From positions 1 through 61,055 of the forward strand of contig JACQUC010000084.1 in NCBI GenBank assembly GCA_016210495.1: a DNA stretch of 61,055 nucleotides, written 5' to 3'. Source of the DNA: Chloroflexota bacterium. GTDB taxonomy: Bacteria > Chloroflexota > FW602-bin22 > JACPRP01. Made by a program: the position numbers and the translations under genes. The notes beneath the pieces are model-generated. The model searched no databases, was not told the DNA's origin, and saw nothing but the letters and a program-made list of their open reading frames with translations. This document shows, one piece after another, positions 18,623-27,176 of the stretch (the stretch's first letter is position 1; each line of letters begins with the position of its first letter).

Positions 18623-19780
18623 GTGAAGGCGTCCGAGGGCGCGCTCGAGGGCGTGACGGTGTTCGACCTGACTTCCGGCGTCGCCGGTCCATATTGCACA
18701 CGCCTGCTGGCCGGGCTGGGGGCCGAGGTGATCAAGATCGAGGAGCCCCCGCAGGGCGACGTGTCGCGTAGTGTCACGCCGATTAGCCCGGGACAACCCA
18801 CCTTGGAGCAAAGCGCCCTCTTTCACCACCTTAATTGCGGCAAGCAGAGCGTCGCGATTAGCCTGAAGACGGCGGAGGGCAGAAGGCTGTTCGGGGGGTT
18901 GGCGCGACAGGCGCAGGTCGTCGTGGAGGACTTCGCGCCGGGCACATTGGACGCGATGGGGCTTGGCTACTCCTCCCTTAGTGGCGAGAACACGGCCCTC
19001 GTGATGACTTCGATCGCGCCCTTCGGTCAGGATGGGCCTTACCGCGACATGAGGGCCACGAACCTCACCTGCCTGGCTATGGGGGGCATGCTTTACACGT
19101 GCGGAGAGCCAGGACGCGAGCCTCTAAAGGTGGGCGGATTGCAGGCCGAGTACTTGGCCGGGCTTAACGCGGCGGCGGCCACGCTGGTCGCTGTCCTGGT
19201 CGCCGAGGCGAGGGGCACAGGCCAGTGGATCGACGTCTCCATCGTCGAATCCGTGGTGACGGCGCTGGAGGCAACAGCAGTGACCTTCTCGCGAGATAGG
19301 GAGGTGCGGCGGCGACAGGGGAACCGACACGGACGCGCCCATCCCATGACCATCCTGGCTTGCAGAGACGGCTACGTCGGCGTGATGGTGGCTTGCGACG
19401 AGGACTGGGAGCTTCTTGCCCGGCTCGCAGGGGTGAACGAACTGCTTGCTCCAAGGTTTGCCAAAGGCGAGCAGAGGCTTAGGCTCGCCGAGGAGATAGA
19501 CGCTTTGCTGCGATCCTTCCTCGTGGAACGCACGCGCGAGGAGCTATTCCATCGGGCACAGGAACTCCGACTGCCTTTCTCGATCGTGCTCACGCCACAG
19601 GAAGCTCTGGACGATCCGCAGCATGAGGCTCGGGGCTTCTTCACAAACGTGGAACATCCAGCGGCCGGCGAGGTGCTCCAGGTTGGTGCGCCCTTCAAGA
19701 TGAGCGAGACTCCCTGGCGGGCAGGTAGGGCGCCTATGTTGGGGGAGCATACCGAGAACGTTCTGCGAGAGCGACTTTGA
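18623..19780 (+). CDS. Class III (CaiB/BaiF) CoA-transferase 1, catalytic Asp replaced by Glu
   Basis: The 385-residue protein shows the family's N-terminal GVTVFDLTSGVAGPYCTRLLAGLGAEVIKIE and GTGQWIDVSIVES motifs. In the active-site stretch, where Asp-x3-Gly is usual, it reads QAEYLAGL, so Glu appears to sit at the catalytic Asp position. I start at GTG 18623, seven bases after GGAGG. The ATG at 18617 is too close to it. It is paired with a second CoA-transferase that keeps the Asp. Confidence 0.88.
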   Translation: MKASEGALEGVTVFDLTSGVAGPYCTRLLAGLGAEVIKIEEPPQGDVSRSVTPISPGQPTLEQSALFHHLNCGKQSVAISLKTAEGRRLFGGLARQAQVVVEDFAPGTLDAMGLGYSSLSGENTALVMTSIAPFGQDGPYRDMRATNLTCLAMGGMLYTCGEPGREPLKVGGLQAEYLAGLNAAAATLVAVLVAEARGTGQWIDVSIVESVVTALEATAVTFSRDREVRRRQGNRHGRAHPMTILACRDGYVGVMVACDEDWELLARLAGVNELLAPRFAKGEQRLRLAEEIDALLRSFLVERTREELFHRAQELRLPFSIVLTPQEALDDPQHEARGFFTNVEHPAAGEVLQVGAPFKMSETPWRAGRAPMLGEHTENVLRERL

Positions 19781-19782
19781 TT

Positions 19783-21078
19783 ATGCGGGGCCAAGCTGTG
19801 GAATCTGGGCTGCGAGGCAGTAGGCTGGCATTAAGAGGGGTTCGGGTCGTCGACCTGACTTCGATGTGGGCCGGGCCGCTCTGCACGAGGGTGCTCGCGG
19901 ACCTCGGGGCCGAGGTGATCAAGATCGAGATGCCGGCGCGGCCGGATGGCACACGGAGTAATCCCGGCTACTTCAGTTGGCTGAACCGTAACAAGCTCGC
20001 CGTGGCCCTGGACCTCAGCGTGCCTGCTGCTAAGGAGTGCTTCAAGCGGCTGGTGAAAGTAAGCGATGTGGTCGTAGAGAGCTTCAGCTCTCGCGTGATG
20101 AAGAACTTGCGGCTGGACTACAGTGTTCTGAGAGAGCTGAAACCGGACATCGTTATGCTCTCCATGCCGGCCTATGGCTCAAGCGGGCCATACGCCAACT
20201 ACGTAGCCTATGGCCCGGGCCTGGAGGCTTCGTCGGGAATGGCGGCGATAACCGGCTATCGGGATGGGGACCCGATGTTGTCGGGATCGGCCTACGGCGA
20301 TCCGGTTGCCGGGATGCACGGGGTAGTGGCCGTTCTCGCCGGACTGAGGTGTCGGCGACGCACCGGCAAGGGCCAGTGGATCGATCTTTCGCAGCGAGAG
20401 GCGCTGTCGCAGATGTTTGGCGAGGTTTTCGTAAGGGCGGCGCGCGGGAATAATGACTTAGCCTGGGGCAACCGGGAGCTGACGATGGTGCCGCACGGCT
20501 GCTACAGGTGCCGAGGGGATGATCGGTGGATTGCGCTGGCGGTTGGCTCGGATGAGGAATGGCGCGGGCTGTGCCAAGTGATGGGGAGAGCCGGGCTGGC
20601 AGATGACCCGAGATTCGCCAGCACCGAAGCCCGCAGGGTCAACGAAGACGAAGTGGATCGAGTGGTGGAGTTGTGGACGCAGCAGATGGAGCGCGACGAG
20701 GCGATGAGGGTGCTGCAAGCGGCGCATCTGGCGGCCGGGGTGGTTATGGATGCACGAGACCTTGCAAACGATCCGCATCTGGCTGCGCGGGGCTTTTTTG
20801 AGATCGGAATGGATGTCGAAGGGAACTGGGGCGCCTTTCCGAGCTTGCCGTGGAGAGTGGCGGGTTGGGCGCGCCCTCACCCTAACCCTCTCCCAGAGGG
20901 AGAGGGGACTGGACCGCCTCTCCCTCTGGGAGAGGAGACTTACCCTTTGCCTTCCGTAATGGAAGAGAGGACAGGCTTGAAGAAGCCGGCGCGTGCGCCG
21001 AGAGTGGGGGAGCATAATCGTCGGGTGCTGGGAGAACTGCTGGGGCTTTCTGACGCAGAGATAGAGGGTTTAGCATGA
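19783..21078 (+). CDS. Class III (CaiB/BaiF) CoA-transferase 2
   Basis: The 431-residue protein shows LRGVRVVDLTSMWAGPLCTR, ADLGAEVIKIEMP and the active-site segment AYGDPVAGM with the expected Asp. Start is ATG 19783. An in-frame TTG at 19777 overlaps the previous stop and is an alternative. Near residues 363-388 a repeat-encoded insert (PHPNPLPEGEG and onward) breaks the domain just before the conserved C-terminal GEHNRRVLGELLG. It probably forms a pair with the preceding gene. Confidence 0.88.
   Translation: MRGQAVESGLRGSRLALRGVRVVDLTSMWAGPLCTRVLADLGAEVIKIEMPARPDGTRSNPGYFSWLNRNKLAVALDLSVPAAKECFKRLVKVSDVVVESFSSRVMKNLRLDYSVLRELKPDIVMLSMPAYGSSGPYANYVAYGPGLEASSGMAAITGYRDGDPMLSGSAYGDPVAGMHGVVAVLAGLRCRRRTGKGQWIDLSQREALSQMFGEVFVRAARGNNDLAWGNRELTMVPHGCYRCRGDDRWIALAVGSDEEWRGLCQVMGRAGLADDPRFASTEARRVNEDEVDRVVELWTQQMERDEAMRVLQAAHLAAGVVMDARDLANDPHLAARGFFEIGMDVEGNWGAFPSLPWRVAGWARPHPNPLPEGEGTGPPLPLGEETYPLPSVMEERTGLKKPARAPRVGEHNRRVLGELLGLSDAEIEGLA
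20876..20945. repeat. Palindromic repeat inserted in frame in a CoA-transferase gene
   Basis: Two consecutive imperfect hairpins (CCTCTCCCAGAGGGAGAGG and CCTCTCCCTCTGGGAGAGG) preceded by CACCCTAACC lie within the coding sequence. They encode a Pro/Gly/Glu-rich loop that does not belong to the family. The reading frame stays open. Confidence 0.8.
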
Positions 21079-21854
21079 AGTTCAAGACCGTGGTCTATGA
21101 GAAGAGTGGGGACGTCGCACACGTGGTGCTCAATCGGCCGGAGGCGCTTAATGCGTACAACGTGCAGATGCGCGACGATCTGTACGAGGTGTTCACGGCG
21201 GTTAGGGACGACCCGGAAGTGCTGGTGATGATTGTATCTGGCTCAGGCCGGGCGTTTTGTGCAGGGGCCGATCTTAGCGAGTTCGGCAGGGCGCCTTCGC
21301 CAATCGTCGCTAGGGACGTGCGGTGGGAACGCGACTTGTGGGGGGTGCTCAAGGATCTGGACAAGATTACCATCGCGGCGATGCACGGCCACGCGCTGGG
21401 ATCCGGGCTGGAAATGGCTCTCTTCTGCGATCTGCGTGTGGCTGCCGAGGGGACCCAGTTCGGACTGCCCGAAGCGGCGCTAGGATTCATCCCGGCGGCG
21501 GGAGCCACGCAGAGTCTGCCGAGGATCGTGAAGGGCGGCACGGCCCTGGCGATGATACTTGCCTGTCAAAGAATCAACGCGGTAGAAGCTCATCGCATCG
21601 GGCTGGTACATCGCGTCGTGGCGAAGGAGTCGTTGCTGGCCGAGGCGGAAGGAATGGCCCGAAGTGTTCTGAAGGCAGGGCCGGTGGCTCTGGCTTTGGC
21701 GAAGGAAGCCGTGAATAGGGGCCTGGACCTTAGCCTCAAAGAGGGCCTTGCCTTGGAAGCACGTTTGGCTGAATTTGCTTTCGCCACGCGGGACGCGTGG
21801 GAGGGTCTGCACGCACGGGTATGCGGCCGCGAGCCCAAGTTCCGGGGGAGCTAG
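21075..21854 (+). CDS. Enoyl-CoA hydratase/isomerase (crotonase) 2
   Basis: The 259-residue crotonase has RAFCAGADLSEF, GHALGSGLEMALFCD and LPEAALGFIPAAGATQSLPR, so both usual acidic active-site positions appear present. The ATG overlaps the upstream stop in ATGA, which points to coupled translation. Length and motifs resemble its partner at 17786, but the two are clearly diverged. Confidence 0.9.
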   Translation: MKFKTVVYEKSGDVAHVVLNRPEALNAYNVQMRDDLYEVFTAVRDDPEVLVMIVSGSGRAFCAGADLSEFGRAPSPIVARDVRWERDLWGVLKDLDKITIAAMHGHALGSGLEMALFCDLRVAAEGTQFGLPEAALGFIPAAGATQSLPRIVKGGTALAMILACQRINAVEAHRIGLVHRVVAKESLLAEAEGMARSVLKAGPVALALAKEAVNRGLDLSLKEGLALEARLAEFAFATRDAWEGLHARVCGREPKFRGS

Positions 21855-21894
21855 ACGAGGAGAGATCTCCTGCTGATATTCGTACCGTTTGCCA

Positions 21895-22038
21895 TCAGTC
21901 TGCTGAGGGCAGGGGCTTGACCTGCTTTAGCTGCATCTGGTTCTCGCAGCACAGCACCGAGCCTTCTCCCGCTTTCGTGCAGAGCACCTCTGTCCCACAT
22001 TCCTCGCAGAAATACCGCTTTCCAAGCTCGTTTGCCAT
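21895..22038 (-). CDS. Desulforedoxin-like mini-protein 2 (47 aa)
   Basis: The protein begins MANELGKRYFCEECG and has LCCENQM about 20 residues later, so it retains the Cys-x2-Cys and Cys-Cys pairs. It is clearly homologous to the 39-residue protein at 16013, with a short C-terminal tail and an extra Cys at position 20. It starts 23 bases after the stop of the acyl-CoA ligase on the same strand, so it is the second gene of that operon. Confidence 0.85.
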   Translation of the reverse strand: MANELGKRYFCEECGTEVLCTKAGEGSVLCCENQMQLKQVKPLPSAD

Positions 22039-22061
22039 CGACAGCCTACTCAACCTTTCTA

Positions 22062-23621
22062 TCAGGGTCTCGCCGCATAGGCGGCCTTCAATTCCTTCTT
22101 AATTACCTTGCCTAGGGGATTGCGTGGCAGCGACTCTATGAATACAAGTCGTTCGGGCTTCTTGAAACTCGCCAGCCGTTGTCGGCAGAACTCCTTGATC
22201 TCCTCGGCCGTCGCCACCGCGCCATCTTTCAGGACCACGACGGCCATTACCGCCTCGCCCCATTCCTCATCAGGATACCCGATTACGGCGGCTTCTTCAA
22301 GAGCCGGATGGGACTGAAGCACAGCCTCGATCTCCGCCGGCGCGATGTTCTCGCCACCACGGATGATCAAATCGTCCTTGCGCCCGGCGAGAAACAAGTA
22401 GTCGTCTTCATCTACCCACCCCAAGTCCCTGGTGCGTATCCAACCTCCCACCAGCACATCTCGCGTCAGGTCTTCCGCACCTGCGTACCCTTTCATCAGC
22501 CGGCCGGTCCGCACCATTATCTCGCCGATCTCGCCTCGTGGCACTTGCTGGCCAGCCTCGTCCACGATCTTGACCTCAACATCCGGCAGGGGCCGGCCAA
22601 TCGAGCTGAGCCGCCGGAGCTTTTTCTCCACCTCCTCCGTGGTTCCTTCCAAGCAGTGGTCCTCTGGTAGGAGCATCGTCACCGTGGACGTGGTCTCGGT
22701 TTGCCCAAACGCGTTGATGAGGCCGATGTGCTTTGGGAGTTTCTCGATGGCTTGTCTGATCACCGGCTGAGGCATGGGCGCCGCGCCGTAGGAAATGGTT
22801 TCCAGACTGCAGAGATCGCTCTCCGCGGATTGGTACTCGTCAAGCAGGCGCTTGAGCATAGTAGGAACAAGAAATGCGTTGGATATCCTCTCCTGTTGGA
22901 CGAGGTGCAACCAACCCTGGGGATCAAACTGGCGCATAAGCACGAGACGGCGCCCACTGTAGATAGATGTCATAAAGGTGGTGGCGCCGGCGATGTGGTA
23001 CAAGGGAACGCAAACCAAAGTCGCTCCCCAGCGCGTGCCGTCCGCTGGCTCAACTGTCCCGAACACGTACTCGATGAAGTTGGCGTAGCTTAGTTGGACG
23101 GCCTTCGGCAAGGACGTAGTCCCGCTCGTGAACATCAAGATGTTGGTTTCGTCGCCCTCCACGTCCTCCTCGGATTCGTCGGCAGATGCCACCTCCAGGA
23201 GGTCTTCAAGATACAACATCTCAGGCTGCTTTGTTTCGATTGCGATCCAGCGCTTGACCGATGGTATGTCGTCGCGAAGCGACATAGCCAGATCGGCGTA
23301 GCGGTCGCCCAGCAGAAGGGCATCGACGCGTGCCGTATTGACCATGTACTTGAGTTCATCGACCTTGGCCCGATAGTTCAGCGGCACGAAGGTGCCGCCC
23401 AGCTTAGAAGTAGCGTAGAAGGCCTCGACGTACTGGTTGGAGTTCGTCTGAAGCACGGCGACGCGGCTGCCACGGCCCAAATCAAGCGACCGCAAAACAT
23501 TGGCCAGGCGGTCGACTCGGTTTTGGAGCTGGCCGTAGGTCAGTCTCGCGCGCTCGAATACTAACGCCTCTTGGTCCGGGAACATAGCCGCGGGGATCGA
23601 GAGAAAGCAGGCCGTGTTCAA
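22062..23621 (-). CDS. Acyl-CoA synthetase (AMP-forming)
   Basis: The 519-residue ANL-family ligase activates a carboxylate as acyl-AMP and then acyl-CoA. It has the phosphate loop [21 protein letters not shown], the RTRDLGW hinge region, GRKDDLIIRGGENIAPAEIE and the C-terminal PRNPLGK lysine, so it looks fully active. TTG at 23621 matches the start of its paralogue at 26298. The frame stays open to 23684. The N-domain closely resembles that of the fusion protein upstream. Its promoter carries operator copy 2. Confidence 0.92.
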   Translation of the reverse strand: MNTACFLSIPAAMFPDQEALVFERARLTYGQLQNRVDRLANVLRSLDLGRGSRVAVLQTNSNQYVEAFYATSKLGGTFVPLNYRAKVDELKYMVNTARVDALLLGDRYADLAMSLRDDIPSVKRWIAIETKQPEMLYLEDLLEVASADESEEDVEGDETNILMFTSGTTSLPKAVQLSYANFIEYVFGTVEPADGTRWGATLVCVPLYHIAGATTFMTSIYSGRRLVLMRQFDPQGWLHLVQQERISNAFLVPTMLKRLLDEYQSAESDLCSLETISYGAAPMPQPVIRQAIEKLPKHIGLINAFGQTETTSTVTMLLPEDHCLEGTTEEVEKKLRRLSSIGRPLPDVEVKIVDEAGQQVPRGEIGEIMVRTGRLMKGYAGAEDLTRDVLVGGWIRTRDLGWVDEDDYLFLAGRKDDLIIRGGENIAPAEIEAVLQSHPALEEAAVIGYPDEEWGEAVMAVVVLKDGAVATAEEIKEFCRQRLASFKKPERLVFIESLPRNPLGKVIKKELKAAYAARP

Positions 23622-23712
23622 TGGTCTGTCCCATTTCAGACTTGTCGCCAGCACGTTCGTCCAGCAAAAGTCAGCCAGTCTCAACTGCTGGAACGATGTC
23701 CTGATCGCGCTG

Positions 23713-23741
23713 ATGGTAGCACGGCGATTGAAGCGCGAAAA
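23713..23741 (-). promoter_or_regulatory. Predicted activator-dependent promoter of the ligase/desulforedoxin operon
   Basis: On the minus strand, TACCAT (23713-23718) lies 17 bases from TTTTCG (23736-23741), a very weak -35. The operator core ends 21 bases before the -10 box, exactly as at the OsmC promoter. Transcription would start near 23706, giving a leader of about 85 nt. Confidence 0.55.
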
Positions 23742-23761
23742 CTACCCAAGCGGGTAGTTTT
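23738..23761. promoter_or_regulatory. Palindromic operator, copy 2 (AACTACCC-N4-GGGTAGTT)
   Basis: A perfect inverted repeat with 10-bp arms, AAAACTACCC-aagc-GGGTAGTTTT, lies between the LuxR fusion gene and the downstream ligase gene. The 20-bp core (23740-23759) is the same as copy 1 at 15941-15960, including the four-base spacer length. Confidence 0.78.
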
Positions 23762-23853
23762 TGTTGACGCGGTCACCGGTAGCTCGGCGAGGAGCCTGCA
23801 CAGATGGAGATTGCCTTTGTTAGCCGCCGGTCGGGGCAGGTTTCAAGCTGCCG

Positions 23854-26298
23854 CTATGATGGTGAGGTGAAGGCTTTGGCGAGCAACTCAGAGCGGGAGC
23901 TGACCTGCAGCTTATAGAAGATACGCTTCAAGTGGTGCTTCACGGTGTTGGTAGTGACCACAAGGGACTCGGCTATCTCTTTGTTGTGCATCCCCTGCGC
24001 GAGCAGCTCAAGCACCTCGATTTCACGTTTGGACAAGAGGGAGGTCAGGTGCTGAAAGTTCGGCGTTTGTTCGAGATTATAGAGGAACGTCACGACCGTG
24101 CGCTGAGCGGATGGGATGCGCATTGAGCGCAGGATCAGTGACCCGTTGCCGCCAAGATTACTTCTCCGAAGGCGAATCGTGCTGGTCACAATGCGCTTGC
24201 CCTCAGATTCCATCTCCGAGAGGTTGTTGCGTAATCCCTGTCGCACGCGCTCCGCCATCACGGGGTCTGCGCCGTCCAGGCCGATCAGCTTCCGCGCCTG
24301 AATGTTGACGAACTTGACGTCGCCTTTGGTGTCGCTGACGACGACGGCGGCACCGATGACCTGCAAGGCTCCTTCTGCCAGCGTATAGCGCTCGCGAATC
24401 TCAGCTTGCTTTAGCGCGTGGCCCACCACGACGCACATGTGGCGGGCCAACACTCTGATCTTGCCCAAATCCGAGGAATCGAACATAGGCTGTCGTGTGG
24501 TACGTGCGAAGCTCAAGGTTCCCAAAAGCTGACCGCGCTCGCCAACAAGGGGGGCGCGAGCGAAACGAGCCAGTCGATGGACCTCCAGAAGTTCCTGCTG
24601 CGGATGGCGATGCCATTGGGTTTCTGCCGGGGGAAACCCACCCGGCGCCAACTCGAGGGTCCAGTTGGCGCTGGCAGGAAGAGGGTCGTGTGTGCGCCAG
24701 AGGCGCGGCTCGGGGTCCAGGAAATCGTCGAGGGGGTCCGGCATCGCCAGCCAGGCAGGATAGCTCGCAAGCGGATCGAGGACGTGAAAGCCGTAGGCGG
24801 CTGCGGAAACGAGATTTGGCACGGCCCCGAGGTAGTTAGTCCGCAAATCGTCGAGCTCCAGGCTATCGTATACCTCGCTTAGAAAGTGTACGATTTCGCC
24901 CACTTCGACGCCGCCGAAGAACGCCTCCCGGAGCGGCGTGCCGGCCCTGGCACCGATGGCGCGACGGCAAACGGTGGGTACGTCAGGATACAATACCACG
25001 GCCTTGATCTCGGACGCGCCGGTGCTCTCGGGGTTCTGAAGAGAAACGTCGTTCCTCCGTCCCGCTAGAAACACGTAGTCATCTTCGTCCATCCAGCCGA
25101 GGTCTCTGGTCCGCATCCAGCCATGCACCAGTACTTCCCTCGTGAGGTCTTCGGATCCTGCATATCCTTTCATAAGCCGACCGGTCCGGACCAATATCTC
25201 CCCAATCTCGCCTCGTGGCACCTCTCGGCCACTTTCGTCCACGACCATGATCTCCACATCCGGCAGTGGCCGGCCGATGGAGCTCAGTCGCCTCAGCTTC
25301 TTGTCCACCTCGTCCGGGGTCCCCTCCAGCCGGTGGTCCTCGGGCAGCAGCATTGTAACCGTCGAGGTCGTTTCGGTCTGGCCGAACGCGTTGATGAAGC
25401 CCACCTTTCTCGGTAACTTCTCGATGGCCTCGCGAATGACCGGCAGTGGCATCGGGGCTGCACCGTAGGATAGGGTTTCCAGGCTGCTGAGATCCGCCTT
25501 CGCCAGACCCGGCTCATCTAGCAGACGCTTGAGCATCGTGGGCACGAGAAAGGCGTTCGTTATCCGCTCGCGTTGGACGAGCCGCAGCCATTCCCTGGCG
25601 TCGAACTGGCGCATCAGAACGAGCCGCCGTCCGCCGTAGATCGAGGTCATAATGGCCATGGCGCCGGCGATGTGGTAGATTGGAGCGCAGAGCAGCGTTG
25701 CTCCCCAGTGGACGCCGTCGGCCGGCTCGACGGCCTCGAAGATATACTCAATGAAGCTGCGGTAGCTAAGCATTACTGCTTTTGGCACAGCAGTGGTGCC
25801 GCTAGTGAAGATCAGGAGATTCGTCTCGTCGCCCTCCAGGTCCTCCTCGACCTCGTGGTTTGGCGCGTCGCTAATGAGATCCTCAAGCGACAGCATCCCC
25901 GTCCGCTTCTTCTCCATGGCGATCCAGTGCTTGATGGGAGGCAGGTCGCGACGCAGCGAAAAGGCCAGGTCGACATATCTGTCTCCTACCAGAAGCGCAT
26001 CCACCTCGGCGGTGCCGATAATGTACTTGAGCTCGTCGATCTTTGCGCGATAGTTCAGCGGCACGAAGGTGCCGCCCAGCTTGGAAGTGGCGTAGAAGGC
26101 CTCGACGTACTGGCTGGAGTTCGCCTGAAGAACGCCAACGCGGTTTCCCGTGCCCAAACCCAGCGAGCGAAGGGCATTGGCCAGACGAATAACTCGCTCC
26201 TGTACCTGGCTGTAGGTGAGCCTAGTGTTCTCGAAGACCAGGATTTCCTGGTCTGGGAACATCATTGCTGGAATGGAAAGAAACCAGGCGGTGTTCAA
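23854..26298 (-). CDS. Acyl-CoA ligase N-domain fused to GAF-PAS-LuxR transcription regulator
   Basis: The 814-residue protein has an AMP-forming ligase N-domain (about 1-415) with [11 protein letters not shown] near 164, [10 protein letters not shown] near 304, and [13 protein letters not shown]. Just after the hinge (GRRND) it departs from its paralogue. The C-terminal ligase subdomain and the catalytic GK lysine are missing. A GAF-like domain (about 455-630) and a PAS-like segment (about 635-735, [15 protein letters not shown]) follow, then a LuxR helix-turn-helix (about 750-814, [15 protein letters not shown] and [14 protein letters not shown]). It probably binds a carboxylate or acyl-adenylate as a signal. 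TTG is the start. It has a strong promoter of its own. Confidence 0.88.
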   Translation of the reverse strand: MNTAWFLSIPAMMFPDQEILVFENTRLTYSQVQERVIRLANALRSLGLGTGNRVGVLQANSSQYVEAFYATSKLGGTFVPLNYRAKIDELKYIIGTAEVDALLVGDRYVDLAFSLRRDLPPIKHWIAMEKKRTGMLSLEDLISDAPNHEVEEDLEGDETNLLIFTSGTTAVPKAVMLSYRSFIEYIFEAVEPADGVHWGATLLCAPIYHIAGAMAIMTSIYGGRRLVLMRQFDAREWLRLVQRERITNAFLVPTMLKRLLDEPGLAKADLSSLETLSYGAAPMPLPVIREAIEKLPRKVGFINAFGQTETTSTVTMLLPEDHRLEGTPDEVDKKLRRLSSIGRPLPDVEIMVVDESGREVPRGEIGEILVRTGRLMKGYAGSEDLTREVLVHGWMRTRDLGWMDEDDYVFLAGRRNDVSLQNPESTGASEIKAVVLYPDVPTVCRRAIGARAGTPLREAFFGGVEVGEIVHFLSEVYDSLELDDLRTNYLGAVPNLVSAAAYGFHVLDPLASYPAWLAMPDPLDDFLDPEPRLWRTHDPLPASANWTLELAPGGFPPAETQWHRHPQQELLEVHRLARFARAPLVGERGQLLGTLSFARTTRQPMFDSSDLGKIRVLARHMCVVVGHALKQAEIRERYTLAEGALQVIGAAVVVSDTKGDVKFVNIQARKLIGLDGADPVMAERVRQGLRNNLSEMESEGKRIVTSTIRLRRSNLGGNGSLILRSMRIPSAQRTVVTFLYNLEQTPNFQHLTSLLSKREIEVLELLAQGMHNKEIAESLVVTTNTVKHHLKRIFYKLQVSSRSELLAKAFTSPS

Positions 26299-26334
26299 GC
26301 GTCTACAACCTTTCGTCTGACAGTGGCACGGTTA

Positions 26335-26362
26335 AGTCTAGCATGGGCACATTTCTTGTCAA
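26335..26362 (-). promoter_or_regulatory. Sigma-70-type promoter of the ligase-LuxR fusion gene
   Basis: On the minus strand, TTGACA (26357-26362) and TAGACT (26335-26340) are separated by 16 bases. This suggests constitutive expression of the regulator. No AACTACCC palindrome is near it. Confidence 0.75.
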
Positions 26363-26411
26363 GTAGGCGGCGGCTATGCACCCAATCGCTTGTAAAGAGA
26401 AGAAATGCTTT

Positions 26412-26441
26412 TTGACAAGTGACGGAGTGCGGTGTTACGAT
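26412..26441 (+). promoter_or_regulatory. Promoter of the DUF5343 gene
   Basis: TTGACA (26412-26417) and TACGAT (26436-26441) are separated by 18 bases. It is divergent to the fusion-gene promoter. Confidence 0.65.
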
Positions 26442-26468
26442 ATTAGTGACACAAGCGTGGAGTAACTT

Positions 26469-27176
26469 ATGCCGAATGTCACCGAGAACTATGCACCGTA
26501 CGCGCCGCCTAAGAGCGTGCTAGGAATCGTTCACCGCAAGCGAGAGCGAGGCTTGCCCGATATCGTCAACGCGGCTGTGCTGCAACAGATAGGCATTCCC
26601 CAGGGTAACGTTTCGCGATCGCTGCGAGCCTTGCAGTTTCTCGGTCTGATAACGGAAGATGGGCACCAGAACGAGCTGTTGGAGCGGATTGCGTCCGCTA
26701 CCGCCTCGGAGTACCGAACGGCCGTGGCCGATATGGTTCGGAACGCCTATCGTGCGGTGTTTACGATCGTGGACCCCGGCGTGGACACAGAAACTGCCGT
26801 TGCCGATGCGTTTCGGCATTTTCAGCCGTCGGCGCAGCGGAGTCGCATGGTGGCTCTATTCCTTGCGCTCTGCCGCGAAGCCGGTTTGACAGGAGAGCGA
26901 CCGCGGCGCCTATCAGCGCACGCGCGCAACGTGTCAAGCTTGAAATCGCAAGGCAGGACCGTGCGAGGCGACGCGCTCAAGTATTCGCAGCGATCATATG
27001 GCTCGTCTCGGAACGGGTGTGCAAACCTGGACGGGCCTCCCCCGGAGTACCGCCTCTTGGCAGCGCTTATGCAGCATCTGCCCCCGGAAGCGCGTTGGAC
27101 CAAGAGGAAGCGCGACAAATGGCTTCAGGCAGTAGCATCTGCCGTGGACTTGATGGTTGAGATCGTCGACGAATAG
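26469..27176 (+). CDS. DUF5343 family protein
   Basis: The 235-residue protein begins with the family pattern YAPYAPPKSVLGIVHRKRERGLP. It then has a winged-helix-like stretch (GIPQGNVSRSLRALQFLGLI), a VRNAYRAVFTIVDP segment and QRSRMVALFLALCREAGL. The function of DUF5343 is unknown. The helix-turn-helix character suggests DNA or nucleoprotein binding. GGAG lies six bases before the ATG. The C-terminal 80 residues are basic and less typical. Confidence 0.8.
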   Translation: MPNVTENYAPYAPPKSVLGIVHRKRERGLPDIVNAAVLQQIGIPQGNVSRSLRALQFLGLITEDGHQNELLERIASATASEYRTAVADMVRNAYRAVFTIVDPGVDTETAVADAFRHFQPSAQRSRMVALFLALCREAGLTGERPRRLSAHARNVSSLKSQGRTVRGDALKYSQRSYGSSRNGCANLDGPPPEYRLLAALMQHLPPEARWTKRKRDKWLQAVASAVDLMVEIVDE

